Part shown: in pieces, positions 39,901 through 54,900 of the stretch | How positions within the stretch are numbered: the stretch's first letter is position 1 | How the letters are laid out: every line of letters begins with the position of its first letter | From: Ptiloglossa arizonensis | Taxonomy: Eukaryota > Arthropoda > Insecta > Hymenoptera > Colletidae | Assembly: GCF_051014685.1 (NCBI RefSeq) | Contig: NC_135055.1 | Coordinates: forward strand, 20,791,501-20,855,500 | Direction: 5' to 3' | DNA: 64,000 nt | Notes under the pieces: model-generated | Told to the model about the DNA's origin: nothing | The model's database searches: none | The model's input: the letters and a program-made list of their open reading frames with translations, nothing else | Position numbers and translations under genes: made by a program

Positions 39901-42900
39901 TATTTCTTCGAGCTTATCTCCTCGAGTTCTATCGCGCGTTATCGGCCCCCAATTATTACCAAAATGTCGCGACTATCGCGCGTTTCGCGTTTCTTTTTTC
40001 TATCCAAACGTTTCGCGAACTTATGGACGTTGGCGCGAATCAATGGAACGGAGAACGATTCGTTGCACGATCGGTTTACGATGGCGTTCAGTTGGAACGA
40101 AGCCGAGCTCGATCGTGACGCGATTTCGAACGAATCGGTCGATCGATCGCGATCTCGACGCGTATTCGATACTCGACACTCGGTGCCGCGGAACGTTGTT
40201 CGCGGTGAACACTTCGTAGAATCTCGTATGCCTGTCGAACGTTAACGCAACGACGATTCAGGATCGTCGATCGAATCAACGAAGACCTCGAGACGCGGCG
40301 AGAACGGCACGAAACGTATCGTGACCCGAATCGTTCGTAAAACGACCACGTTGACTCGTGGCGAGGAAAGATGCGTGGCCGAGGATCTGACGAAACGCGC
40401 ATCCGCCGGATACTTGCAGGACGCCGCTGGTTCCTCCTCTTCCTTCTCCTTGAGTCGGCAGGCTTCGCCAAAGCCGAAAACCGTTCGGGTAAGCGCCACA
40501 ATTGGTTCACACCTATTCGCTCGCGCGATCCGCTAAAAGAAAAGAAAAAGAAAAAAGAAAAACCATCATCGTCCTTTCCCACGGCTCTCGCCCTCGACCT
40601 GCAATTTTACCGTGTACGACGACAACCAACGACGTATCTCGTGGTTCGAAACGCGCCGCTGAAACATCGAAGGGCGAACCAAGCGGAAACGACGTCGAGG
40701 CACCCTGTGCACGACACCGGAATTACGGCGAAAAATAAAAAAAAACAAAAACAAAACAATATTTAAAACGATGAAAAGTTCAACGGTTTGGATCGACCGT
40801 GCGGTGACTCTGTTCAATGTGATTCTCCTTTTATAGATATCCGATATAGTCGTCGGCCAGGAACCTAACGTTACAGCCCGCGAGGCTCTGCTGAGATGGG
40901 CACGACGATCGACGGCGCGTTATCCCGGTGTACGCGTCACGGACTTCACCGGTTCCTGGAGGGACGGTTTGGCGTTCAGTGCCCTGATACATCGAAACAG
41001 GCCAGACTTGGTCGATTGGAGAGGCGCACGTTCCTGTCAGCCACGAGAGCGGCTCGATCGGGTCTTCAACGTCGCGGAGCGCGAGTATGGCGTTACGAGG
41101 CTTCTCGATCCCGAAGGTAATTCCTCTATCGATCGAACGAACGAACGAACGGGGGTCCCCCTTTTCTCTATTCTCGAGTTTCGTCCCGGCGTTTTCTCTT
41201 CCGTTCGTTTCTCTTTCCCATGCTTTTTCACCTTCTGCGCGAGACGCTCGAATACGTCGTTGCTCGGACCGTTTCCGGTCGTCGCTTGGACCGTGACGTC
41301 CGCTCCCACCCCCCTTTGCTTTTTCCATTTGCCGCGCGATAAGACGACCCGGTGATTCCTTTTTTCGAAAAGGAAACGAAACAACGCCGCGAGCGGGAAA
41401 CTGGTTCGAACGGTTTTCCTTTTTCCGAACGTTTCCGCGCTTTTAATCGAACCAGGACGTCCATTCAGACGTATCCTCGCCCGGATACTTGCGACGGACT
41501 CGTTTATTCATTTATTTATACGGGACGCGTACCCGTTAACGTTTACACAACCCGCACTATGGAACAATACGCGTGTACGGAGATACTCGTCTCGATTCGA
41601 ACAATGGCAGAGAATCGAAAGACGTGTTTTTTCTTCTTCTTCTTTGCGCGCGATTAACGTTCCGATCCTTTGCGAATAAATTTGAGAAATTCCTCCGTGG
41701 GTCCTGATTGGTTCTTCGAACGATTTTCCAAGCGTTCATACGTTTTGTTTGTTTCTCTTTTTCGATTTCGCAGACGTGGACACTCCGGAACCGGACGAGA
41801 AGTCCTTGATAACGTACATCTCTTCGCTCTACGACGTGTTCCCGGAGCCGCCCACGATTCATCCGTTATACGATGCCGAGGCTCAGAGACGATCCGCGGA
41901 GTACAGGGAACTCGCCAGTTCCCTTCACCTGTGGATCCGTGAGAAGATGAGCCTGATGCAGGAACGTGCCTTTCCACCCACTCTGATCGAGATGAAGAAA
42001 CTGGCGGCCGACAGCGCGAAATTTAAGAACGAGGAGGTACCGCCCCGGTATAGGGACAAGCAACGACTCTCGTACATATTCAGGGACCTTCAGAAGTATT
42101 TCGAGGCGGTCGGCGAGGTGGACATGGAACCGGAACTACACATCGATATTATCGAAAAGAATTGGAACCGTTTGATGATGCTGCACCAGGAGAGGGAGCA
42201 AGCGATCATGGACGAAATTAAACGGTGAGATCCCGTTTCTCCCGGTTTCGGGAATCGCGATTCGTTCTAGGTTCGATTTCTGCACGCTCGTTGTACCGTT
42301 CGTAGACTCGATCGACTCCAACGACTGGCCGAGAAAGTTCACAGAGAGATGAAGACGACCGACAACCGACTGGAGGAGCTCGAGAGACGCGTGGAAGACG
42401 AAGCGAGACGGCTCGATCGGCTCGATCGGCTTCATCCTCTCGACGCGAAACACGTGGTGGACCTTCTCGAACAGGACATACGAAACCCCGAGATACAGAT
42501 ACAGAATATATTTACGGACGTGCACACTCTTACCGATGGGAGATACAGTCAAGCGGCCGAGCTCCATAAAAGGTATTTCACCGCGGTGTATACGTATATT
42601 GGCTCGCGTCGCGCGCAATGGCATTCTCGAACCGCCGTAAAGGTTCGGCTCGGTTCGAGAAACAGCCGATTTTTCAACCCAGAAAGATGCCTCGAGCTCG
42701 AGCTCGAGCTCGAGCGCGCACTTTCTATTTGTTCCAACCTACCTAACCGTTCCTTGTACATCGACAGAGTTCAGAAGCTGCATCAACGATGGGTCGCGTT
42801 GCGATCTCTTCTTCACAAACGTTTGATGCAGCCGCTCTCGGCCGTTTCGTTCCCGGTTGAGGAGCGCGTCGTCACGAAACATCGCACCACCGTACACGAG

Positions 42901-45900
42901 ACCCGACTGGTGGACACCAATCCGCATTTCCGTGCACTGCACGATTGCATCGACTGGTGCAAGGCCAAGATCAAACAGCTGCAGGAAGCGGACTACGGAT
43001 CGGACTTGCCCAGCGTACAGAACGAGCTCGACGTTCACCAGAGGGAGCACAAAAACATCGAGCAGTTCCATCCGAAAGTGGACAGATGCGTACAATCCAA
43101 GAGCCACTTCCACGGGGAGGAGATGACCCTGTACAATCAACACCTCGCTGTACTCCAAAAACTGTACGCCGAGTTATTGTCCGCCTCTAACAAGAGGCTC
43201 TCCGATCTGGACACGTTACACGACTTTATACAATCGGCGACCGGCGAGCTGGTCTGGTTGAGCTCCAAGGAGGAAACGGAGGTGACGCGCGACTGGAGCG
43301 ACAAGAACCTGAACGTGCAGAGCATCGAGCAGTATTACGAGGTATACGACCTTTTGGTATTTCTGATGCCCGATAACCCCTTTCACTTCCCGATCTCCGT
43401 GACCTGCCCACCAGTCGACGTTCTCGCTCGAACCAGTCTCGCTAATGCTTCTCCCTTTTCTCTAAGCGTATCTATGGATCCGGTATAGAGGTAACGATGA
43501 ACAAAACTTTATAAATTATATACCGCGCAGACCAACCGTATCGCCCTCGTGTTCCCGCACGCGTAATTACATTCAATCGACTCTTATTGCAGTCCCTGAT
43601 GAGCGATCTGGAGAAGCGAGAGATTCAATTCTCCGCGGTGCAAGATCGGGGCGAAGCGCTGGTTCTCCAACATCATCCAGCAGCGAAAACGATCGAGGCT
43701 TACATGTCGGCCATGCAGAGTCAATGGGCCTGGCTGCTTCAGTTGACTCTCTGTTTGGAGGTTCACTTGAAGCACGCCGCCCAGAGTCAACAGTTCTTCC
43801 GCGAGATCCAACAGGCGGAACAGTGGATCGCGAAGAGGGACGAGACGCTGAACACCATCTACTCTCAGTCCGATTTCTCGTTGGACGAGGGTGAACGTCT
43901 CCTGAAAGGCATGCAAGAGCTCCGCGAGGAGTTGAACAGTTACGGGGATCACGTTCAGAAGCTGGTCGACCAGGCGAAAGATATCGTTCCGATGAAACAA
44001 CGACGACAACCCGTCACGCGACCTATGCAGGTCACGTGTGTATGCAGTTACAAACAAGTCAACGTGAGTCCAACGGTCTTCGTTTTATCGTTCGTTCGTT
44101 GACCCGTCGTCGAGGTGTTTCGATCGTAAAAATTAATTGGCTTGTTTACAGATGTCGATCGAGAAGGGAGAACAATGCACGTTGTACGACAACTCGGGTC
44201 GGATAAAGTGGCGCGTAAAGAACCAAGAAGGCGTCGAGTCCCCCGTGCCGGGGGTCTGCTTTGCTCTTCAACCACCGGACAAAGACGCACTCGACGCGGC
44301 GGAGAGATTGCGACGTCAGTACGACCGAAGCGTCGCGCTCTGGCAACGGAAGCAGCTGCGACTGCGTCAGAACATGATATTTGCGACCATCAAAGTGGTG
44401 AAAGGTTGGGACTTGCCGCAATTTTTGGCCATGGGTCAGGATCAGCGAACGGCTATCAGAAAAGCGTTGAACGAGGACGCTGAGAAGTTGTTGTCCGAAG
44501 GCGACCCAGCGGATCCGCAATTGAGACGATTGAAACGAGAAATGGCCGAAGTGAACAAGCTGTTCGACGAGCTGGAGAAACGAGCCCGAGCGGAGGAGGA
44601 GTCGAAGAACGCGGGACGTATTTTCAACGAGCAAGTCTCGGCCCTTCAGCAGGCACTCGACGAAGCGGAGAGGGTCTTGAACGGTCGCATAGCCGCCGCG
44701 TTGCCAAGGGACCTCGACAGCCTGGAACATTTGGTTCTGCAGCACAAGGACTACGAGCAGAGCCTTCGTCGCTTGGCACCGGACTTTGACCGAGTCCAGC
44801 AGACTTTCCGCGGTATCACGTTGAAGACACCAGCGATGAGGAACAAGCTCGACGCCGTAACCGGCAAATGGAATCACATTTGGAACGCCAGCAATCTGTA
44901 CATCGAGCGGCTCAAGTGCGTCGAGATTCTGCTCTCCAGCCTCGAGGAAAACACGACCATCGTTTCCGAGTTCGAGGTAAAATTGGCCTCGTTCGACGAA
45001 CTTCCGGCCGACCTGAAGAGTCTCCAGAACGTGCTGGAGGATCTGAGGATTCTCCAGAACGCCATCACGCAACAACAGAGCTCTATGGATCAACTGAACG
45101 AGGACGCGCACAACGCCAGACGTCTCGTCGAGAAGTCGCGACCGAATCATCGCGGTTCCCACACGGACATGGACCGTTTGGACGTCGAGGTGAATCGATT
45201 GAACGCCAGATGGACGAACGTGTGCGGTCAATTGGTGGACAGGGTTCGCAGCGCGGAAGCGGCCTACAGTTTGGCGCAACAGATGGAGCACGCTTATCGC
45301 AACGAGGTCGATTTCGTGGACGAATCGTACGCGAAACTGGAGGTGGAGAACGCGAAGGTAACTCGCGTGGATTCCGTCCGGTCGAATCGTATCTTAAAAA
45401 TTGCTACGTTCGCCAACGTTCCGTATTTATTACCCGTATGTGTAATTTCGTTCGTAGAATCTATTGAACAGTGTGGTGGATCGAGGCCCGGCGATCGAGG
45501 CGGTAAATGTGACCGGTGGTCGATTGATACGCGAAGGAAAGGTAAGACGAGACGCGAGACGCTCGCGACTGGGTATTCGCAAGCCTTCGGTAGGCTCAGC
45601 TAGCATATTAGGTAGCCTTAGGTAGCCAATAGCTTACGGTATGAACGCTTGCGTGAATGGTACGTTGCGTGAGTCCTTTTACGTACAGTGGCCCCCACTT
45701 TACGGGAAACGTCGCGCGATCCTCGATTCGCGTCGCGATGTTCCTACGTTCGCGTCTTTTTCCTATCGACCGTCACACCCTGTTGTCCGTGAAGTCTACC
45801 TCGACGACTGCTAGATCCGTGAGGTTCTGCTGGGAAGATGCTGATCGCCGTCGTCCATGGTTTATCCTCGTGGATCGTCGCCGCAATCACTAGGTGAGGG

Positions 45901-48900
45901 TTACGCCTTACCGTTCTCACTGTCGCCGCAATCGCCACGATGGACCCTCAACACGACACCCGGCATCGATCGCGACCCTTTCAGCGGGTCTTTTCAATGG
46001 GCTTTTCGATGACCGAGTCGATCGTACGACCGGGGAATCTCAACCATGGCTCGTACGAGGCTCGTCGAGTCTCACCGATCAACGTATTTAGACATTTTCG
46101 AGTTTTCAATGTTCTTTCCAGGGATCAAGGACGCATCGTGAGCTATTTATTCCTCCTTGCTTCGCGTAAACCGAATATCGCTTTGATCGCCTGGTGTATC
46201 GTAGCGGCTGTACATATACAAGCGACGGTAGGGCTTGTCCCGAGGCTAACGCTTAACGTAGGCTTGTTCACCTGAACCGAGAAACAAAGGGATCGTCGTT
46301 CGAATACGAAACGGGTCCGAGGTATCGGCGGGGGGACGAGTCCGCTTCTAATCCATTTGTTCTCGCTTCGAAACACTCGGCTGTTCTACACGAAACTCGC
46401 TTCTAGTTCCGCTCTCGGCGGTACGTCTAACTTTGCGCACGCTCCGTTTTCAATGGACACCCGGAGGCACGGTTAACCGATCGTTCGCGTTCAACGCGAG
46501 ATCTCGCGGGAAAAAAAACACACTCGGACGGGAGGATTTGAAGAACTGGAACCGGTCCACGAGATTCTTCCAAGGTAAAGAAAATCGACGACGAAGGAAA
46601 CGGTCTCCTTACGTAAGATTTAACGCGATTCGATCCCCTGGTTCGGTCCTGTGCGTTCGAGATGACGGAACAATTAGAAATTGCAACGCGTGGGCGTAGA
46701 TGTCGTCCAGTCCTGCGTAGGAACGTTTCCTTCTATCGACTTCTGTCTCGCTTTACTCGGAACCGTTGCGTAACCCGTTCCAGTTGCCGCGATCCTCCTA
46801 TTCGGGGAGGTGACTACGTCGAGCTTGATTCACGATACTCATGGTTTCGCTTAACACGAGGCACTCGTAACACGTACAAGGTTTCGGTATCGTCGCTTCC
46901 CCGATATCGGTCCGATCGAGCGCGAGCGAGCCGCGGAAAAATCGCGCGCGCGAGACGTTCTCTCCTTGGAAATCGGTCTCTCGCGGCCGCGTGACATCAT
47001 TCCAGGCGTTCTCTCGATCGCTCGCTCGCTCGCTCGCTTCCGCAACCTGGGTGCTACGACTCAGGACCATGGTACTAGGGACGCTAAGGGGATAGAAGGG
47101 TAGCGCGACTCACAGGCGAGATCAAATGTAACATATCCGCTAACCGTAACGGGCTAACCGAAACCCCTTAGATCTATGGACAAAGGCTTCGAGCGTTCAA
47201 GGAACAATTGGAAGATATCTGCCCGTCGATGGACGCCACGGTGAAGAAGCCGCGGCGAGAGTACGTCTCGACGGTCGACGACGTCGCGCGAGACCTAGAT
47301 ACGCTCAACAAAAAGTACACCACGCTCGTGAATATACTTCAGGAGCGTGTCAGGCATATGGCGTCCCTTCATCCCGAGGATGCGTCTTTGCAGGTCAGTA
47401 CGCTTTCTTTCGTTATTTAGAAACGTGTATTCGAGTATCGTCGACGAAAACGCGGATACGAAGCGGGTACCGTTCGCGCGTACGAAAACGTCGGTCAGTC
47501 GGACGGAGCGCGCGCGCGTGCGCGAGTACGTGACGATCGTCGCGATCCGAGCACCGATTCCGAGCTCTGACCTCGGCTGGAAGGCGTATTCGGTCCGCGA
47601 AATGTTAATTCGTTCCCGTGGTACGTGAAGAAAATTCACGACGATGGTCGCGCGTATATCGTTGCAGCGGTGGCCGGGCAACCGTCGCGTAACGGAATCG
47701 AATCGGTGTTGGCCGTAACCGTAGGTAAAAGTTTTCATCGTTCCCGCTTCGCGCGAGATCGATACGGGCGCGCGGCGAGTGGCTCGATAGGCGCGAAGAG
47801 GCGACGGCGCAGAGAAGAACTTTGCACAGTTGGCGCTGACCAGCCTCGAGTGGGCTGCTATTCGCGTTGCTTGCCGCAGACACGTACGAAGAGCTGCCGG
47901 TTCGAGTGCCGGTCGGTTTACCGTCGATTCATCGCGAACGAACCGCCGAGCCGTTTTCGGTAACGCTACGAAATGCGCGTAGACGTCGGCCTCGCGGCCA
48001 ACAAGAGGCCGTCCACCACGCCCGGGATCAGGATCGTACGCAAGGTACGAGATCGCGAACACGCAAACTGGGACGATCGTTCACGGTTCCCCCCGCGTAC
48101 CGACGCGAAACGTACGTCGTGCCGCGACAGAGTGCCGATAGAGTGGCCAGAGTAGAACGAGACCACGGGTGGGGATATCCGCGACGATAGCGTTAACTTG
48201 ATTTTTTTTTTCTTTTTTTTTTTTCGTTCTTTTTCTTCTCTCTCCTCTCCGCTGTCACGTGCACCGTCTCGCTCGGAGCACGTGTTGTGCTCAGCTCGCG
48301 ATCCGTTCGTCATCGATTACGCTAGCCTTTAATTTTACACGGATCTCGAGGCCGACACGGCACCGAGAAACGGAACGATCCGTGACTCGCGTTCTCGCGG
48401 TTACGCGCGTGGATCGCGCGCGTCTCGCGACCGAATCGATCCCCTCGCGCGTTGCATCGTTGAACAACGCGTCGTTCGTAACAAAGGGCACACGCGCGCG
48501 GTACGAGCGCGAACGAACGAACGAACGAACGAGCGAGCGAACGCCCACGGAGAAAGACGCACGCTACCACCTCGCCGATGGAGATCGGAGTCGGTCGCGT
48601 TTCTAAAAAAAGAATCTGTGCTTTTCCACGCACGGATGCCTCGTTTCTCGGGTTTACGAGCTGGCCGGCCTCGTGCCAACTCGAGTCCGAGTCGGTCGTC
48701 CGTGGGGAGAGACTCGCGGTGATTAAATGCGCGTCGCGTTTCGCGCGAACGAACGCGAACATGTTCGCCGTGAGACAGCATCGCCGACAGTGACACGGAG
48801 ACCCGACACGCGACACGAGCCACGACCAGTGTTCGTTGAATTCCATACGTCGGACCGGAGCACCGCGAATCGATGCTCGAACCTTCCGCGGTTTAATACG

Positions 48901-51900
48901 ACGCGGAGCACCGCAGCGACCGCTCGACACTATGGACGGAATCGACGCGACGATGCTCGATAAGAAAATCGTTAACGCGGTAAAACGTTCAATCGTTGAG
49001 TACCGGGGGTAACACTCGTGCGTCCTCGCGGTGCAGAATCGATCGCTTCCGGCGAACGAGGTGGCTCGTTATTTATTTTTTTTTCTTTTCTCACTTCTCA
49101 ACGAGTACACGTTCCGCGTGACTTTCGACTTATTCTGTTGCGCCACACGGTACTTAGTGAGTCATAAGTCGTTGCAGCGTTTATCCGATGTGCAACTTCT
49201 CACTGGCTACCGTATTTCGCGCGAGCGCTGATCGCGTACGGTTTCCACGGAGGCGTTTAAATTCCTGCGAAACTTTGCCCCGCTCGAACGATGTATCGTA
49301 ATTGTTGGTAGTAAGAACGTTCCGTTCTCTGGACAGAGAATATCTTGAATATCTGGCACGCCGAAGAAGGCTGTAAATTCGTCGAATCGATTTTCGAGTC
49401 GTAGCCTTAACGTACGTACGTCGAGTCCAATTCGTTACCGTGCACTCGCTGGGAAAACGTTTGCCAAGTTTCGACGCTCTGCCAATGTCCCGCGATGACG
49501 ATCGATCGTACCGGAGGATGGACTCCGATCTTATCTGTAATCTCCGCTATCGGTGAACGCGAACTGGGCGTCGATCGAAGCTTCTTAATCGAAGCCTCTC
49601 GAGAGATTCCCCGACACGGAACGCTCGTCGTAACGCTTTGATCGTTTAGTTTGTTTCGCGAACGGAAAAGAAAATGGTTTGTACGTTTCCGAGTGTGGTT
49701 TGTATCGCGTGTAACGACGTACACGAATGTTTCAGCGCGCCCTTCAGGAGCAAAGGCCGCTCAGGACGTTCCGTACCGAGTTCAACATCTACGAGAGCAG
49801 CACCTCCGAGGAGCGGTACACCTCGACCACGACACATTACACACAATCGCAGTGAGTAAACTCGGCCCGGAGAGGCATCGGTGATCGCGAGGCGGTAATC
49901 GTTTCGAACGATTTTCTGATTCGTTGCTCGTTCGCCAGGTACAGCTTGGAACGACACGAGAGGACCGAGAGGACCGAGAGGACCGAGACTGTACTGTCCA
50001 GCGACACGACGACCCGAGCATCGAGTTCCCAGGAGGGTTCCCGTCTCGGCCAGGATGCGACGATCGTTCCGACTCCTCGCGCGGAGAGGGAGAACGAGAT
50101 CGAGCGCGAAAAGATCGTCGCGCGGAGACGCGAGAACGAACACGCGGAGAAGAGGGAACGCATCGTCGAGACGGAGGAGAGCTCCTGGTCGGGTACCGGA
50201 AGCCTCAGCGCCGGCAGCGTGCACTTTAGCGAGAATAGGAGTCTTAAGAGGATAGAGCGGGCGGAAGAGGGTATGGGTACAGAGAACGTAATTGAGGGTA
50301 TCGTAGATCCGAGGACCGGGAACGTGTTGAACGTGGGCGAGGCGATTCATCTTAAGATCCTGGACATTAGGAAGGGTAGGATAGTGTGCTCGAGGGACGG
50401 AAAAAAATCCGTCACGATAGAGGAGGCGGCCCGCGAGAAGTTGATCGACGCGCGTCTCGCGGATCGTCTGCTAAGCCGGTTCGAGTTCGACGAGGCGGGA
50501 CGACCGGTGACCGTACTGGAGATGATCCAGCGGGGGCTGTACGATGCGGAAAAATCCGACGGGGGTGGGCCCTGGGACAAAGCGAAGGTAACTTACAGGC
50601 AGAGCACGCCCGTAGACGCGATCGACGCGGTTAGCGTAGCCGATGCGATAAAGGACGACGGGGACGAGGGGTGTGGTAACGCGATGGACCCGCGCACGGG
50701 CGAACTCGTTACGGAGGACGGTGAGAGGCTCTCGGTCGAGGAAGCGCACGCGAGAGGCTACCTGGCGAAGCTGGACGTCACCGTTACAGTGAAGAGGAGC
50801 GCGTTGCCCCTATCCGACGCGATATCCCACGGATTGGTGGACGAAACACTCGGTAGGGTGCTGGATCGCGTCACCGGGGAAACTTACGCGCTGGACGAAG
50901 CGGTCGATAGAGGAATACTGGATCCCACCGCGAGGGAGATCGTGGACGCGAAGAACGACAACAAGGTCACGCTCGTGGAAGCGATCGAGCAGGGTATCGT
51001 TAATCCAAAGACCGGCAAGTACATGCACGGACTGACGATGGAGAAATTGTCGTTGAGGGAGGCGCGTCGAAGGCGGCTGATCGTGAAACCGATGACCCTC
51101 AAGGATTGCCAAGACTCGGGGATCATCGACGACAGCGGAAAGATCACCAGTCCGGTCCATCGAACGAAGCTGACCGTTACCGAAGCGATCGAGAGGGGCG
51201 TACTCGACACGGATCGATTGAACTCGATCGTCGACCAGAGAACCGGCGAGAGGGTCACCCTCTGCGAGGCGTTGAATCGCGGATTGATCGATCCCGAGAA
51301 CGCCACATACAGGGACTCCACGGACGAGTGGACGATTTCGGAAGCCGTCGAGAAGGGACTGATCACTTCGCTCGCCCAGAAGACGATATTCGACGTGGAC
51401 GGTTTCAAAGATCCACTGACCGGTGAGTTCGTCACACTGAACGCCGCGTTGTTGAAAGGTTTGATCAGCTCCAAGTCCGGCGGCAGTTACATCGTCGATC
51501 CCAATACGGGGAAGACGGTTTCCCTGGCCGAAGCCGAGAAACAACGATACGTTCGACCGGAGGTTTCCGAGATGTTGAACCGGGGGATCGGAATCGTCGA
51601 GGAGGGTCGAGAGATCACGTTCCTCGAAGCCGTTTTCTCCGAACGTCTCGATCCCAAGACCGGTCTCCTGTTGGATCCCAGGACCAAGAAACCGGTGCCT
51701 CTGGAGAACGCGATCAAACGAGGACTCATTACACCCGATGGTGCCGCTTTGCTCACCGGTTTGTTAAACGTCACTGTTACCACGCAAACCGTGACGAAAG
51801 TCAGGGAACTTCGACAAGAGCAGCTCGAGAGGATCGTCGACGAGATACCGACGAACCAAACGGAACGAGAATCTTCCGTCGATCGAACAATGGATATCGA

Positions 51901-54900
51901 CGAATCTTTCGAATCCTCGCTGACCGATAACCTGCCCAGAGCAATCGGCACGACCACGACCATTATCACGAAAGAACCCGTAATCTCCTCCACGGAGACG
52001 GAGACGAACGCTACCGTGAAAAACAAAACGGAATCCGTATTGCGAACTGTAATAAGAATATCCCCGGACGACGACAGAGCCGTCGTGCGGCAACCGCGAT
52101 ACGTTCAACGCAAGGATCCGGATCAAGATCAAGACACCAGCATCACCGTTGACCTAACCACCGAGAAACTTTCCAGAGAAACTTCACCGACCGAACGACG
52201 CGTGTTTGAACTTCCTACGGAGGGATGGTCTCTCTCCGAGGCGATCGAACGAAAGTTATTCGACCCAACCACTGGTCTCTTCATAATACCGGGAACCGAC
52301 AGATTGGTGTCGTTCGAGGAGTGCGTCAAACTTCGAATAATAGATCCGAATTCGGGTCTGGTGATCGACCCGAACAACGGCAGGAAGGTGTCGTTGCTGC
52401 GAAGTCTGGAGAAGAACATTTTGGATTCCACCGGTCACTACGCCGAACCGGAAAAGATTACCATGAAAGAGGCGATCGGCAAAGGATCGATCATCCTGGC
52501 GGGTAAACACGTCAGTGTGGACAATTCGCAACAGAGACTGCTCCGAATCACCAAGGTGTCCGGGGAACCGGACAAATTGGAGTTGTCGCGACTGGACGAT
52601 CCGTCGAAACAGCTCGAGATCAAAATATCCGAGTCGAGTCAATCGATACCCGATCCTGTACGTGTCACGCGCGGTCTGATCTACGATCCGAGCACGGCTT
52701 TGGTCATATCGACCGAAACTGGTAAATCCAGCGAGTTGCTCTCCGCCCTGTCCGACGGTACTCTGTCGCACGAGGTGGTGATCGTCAAGGACCCTGTCAC
52801 GGGAAAGGACATCAGTATACAGGAAGCAGTACACCGTGGTATAGTCGACACGGAAACGGGGGAGTACAGAGTCGACGAACAGAGGAAGATATCGTTACTA
52901 GACGCGGCAAAGTTCGGTATAGTGAACGTGATTGGCTCGCCTCTGGTACCGGTCGCATCATTCACCCCTACGACCGACTCCGGTACCGTACTGTCCCACG
53001 ACATAGAAACCGAATCCACCATCGACGAGGAAACCTTGCCCGAACAGGAACAGGTGATCGGTAAACCCACCGCGTCCACTTCGTTCTCCGAATTGGACTC
53101 TGCCCTCGGTTCCACGTCCGTGGTGGATTCCGTGACCGATTATTCACCGACCGCGGCTACCAGCGAGGAACACTCCGTCTCGAGAACCGACGGAGAAGCC
53201 GAACCGGACACGGGCGCGAGTTTCAAGCCCAGAACGAGCCTCGAGACCAGGAACAAAGTATCTCCTGAGAAGACTCAGCCTCCAGACGGTGAAACGAAAT
53301 TGATCATGCTTCAAAAGATGAGAAAGAGAGCGATCAAAGCGAAGGACGCCGTCGAGAGCGGTTTGATCGACGCGGAAACTGCCGAGATTTTTGCAAAACA
53401 GATGTCGAACGACAATGGTAAACTCGTCACACTCTCGGAGGCTATCCGCAGCAAACAGATAGACGCTGGATCGGGGAAGATCGTCGATCCTCAACGTGGC
53501 GACGTTCTGAATATCGGCGAAGCTGTCGAGCGCGGAATCTTGGACCCGGAAAGCGCCGATGTTCTGATACCTCTAGCGAAGAGTCTCTCGATACCCGGTC
53601 TGTATAAACAAGGTCTGTTGGATCCTCAGGAGGGTAAGGTCGTTCACCCAGAGACCGGTGTGCATTTGACCCTCAGGGAAGCGATCCTCTGCGAGATAGT
53701 CGATCCCCTGTCGAAATTGACCTGCTCGAACGGTCGCACGGAAACTCTTCGCAAAGCGATCGAGAACGATCTCGTCGATCCCGAAAGATCCTTGATAAAG
53801 ACCAGCGAAGGGGTTAGCGTCGGTCTGGTGAAAGCTGTCGAGAACAACGTGTTTGCGGATTCGGACAAAGGGCACGAAAGGATACCTCCGGCTGGCATGA
53901 CGTTCACAGTGGCCCTCGAACGCGGTTTGATTGACGCAACCGGCAAGGAGATACGACATCCCATCACCGAGGAGCTTTTACCGCTCCGTGACGCCATAGA
54001 GAAGAACTTTATAATGTCGTTGCCGTGTCCCGTGACCTCGGACAGCATGGAGGTGACCAAAGCGTTCGAGGCTGGTCTGATCGATCGCGAGAGGGGGGTT
54101 TTCGTTCATCCGACCACCGGTACACCGATACCGATATTCGAGGCCATCGAGTCCGGTTTGTTGATGGTCAAGTCGCCGAAACGCGAGTCCAGCAGTGTCG
54201 CTACCGTCGGTATCACCGAAACTGTCACCTCTTACCACACTGAGACCACCAAGACCATCGATATTTCGCAAGGTTACGCGTTAACGAGCGCCACCGAGGT
54301 ACGGAACATCGAGACCGGTGAAACATTCAGCATCGAGGAGGCACGTAAAAGAGGTATCGTCAGAGACGAATCGGAACGCAAGGAAGAGTTCACCACCAAA
54401 GATATCAAGATGACGTTCGACGACGCGCTACAGAAGGGACTCCTCGAGATCACGGCCGGTACCTACACCAATCCTTCGACCGGTGTAGCGATGCCCATAC
54501 GGGAAGCCATCGAGAACGGTCTCCTGGACGTTTCTAACGATCAAACCGACGCAACTACCAGCACCGCGACCCAACTGATCGATCGAATCTACGACGAGAA
54601 AACCGAGAGGTTCCTAGATCCGGATACCAAGGAATCTTACACGCTCAGCCAGGCGGTGGAGCTCGGATTGGTCGATCCGAACACTCCGCTCTACGACACC
54701 AAGACCACCGAAACGGTCACGACCAAAGAGGCACTTGAGAGGGGAATCATCGATCCTGTCACGGGGAAGACCAACGACACCGAAGGTCGCGGTGTTTCTC
54801 TGAAACAGGCCGCGAAATTGGGACTGTTGGCTGTGGTGGCTGCGCCGGTTCTCGCCGGTAAAGCGGTCTACGACGCTGTTCGCGACGCTACAGCGAACAA

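Noticed and set aside
44146..45291. 381-codon minus-strand ORF opposite shot
   Set aside because: It is the antisense shadow of the conserved SH3/spectrin-repeat exon; strong plus-strand homology explains the open frame.
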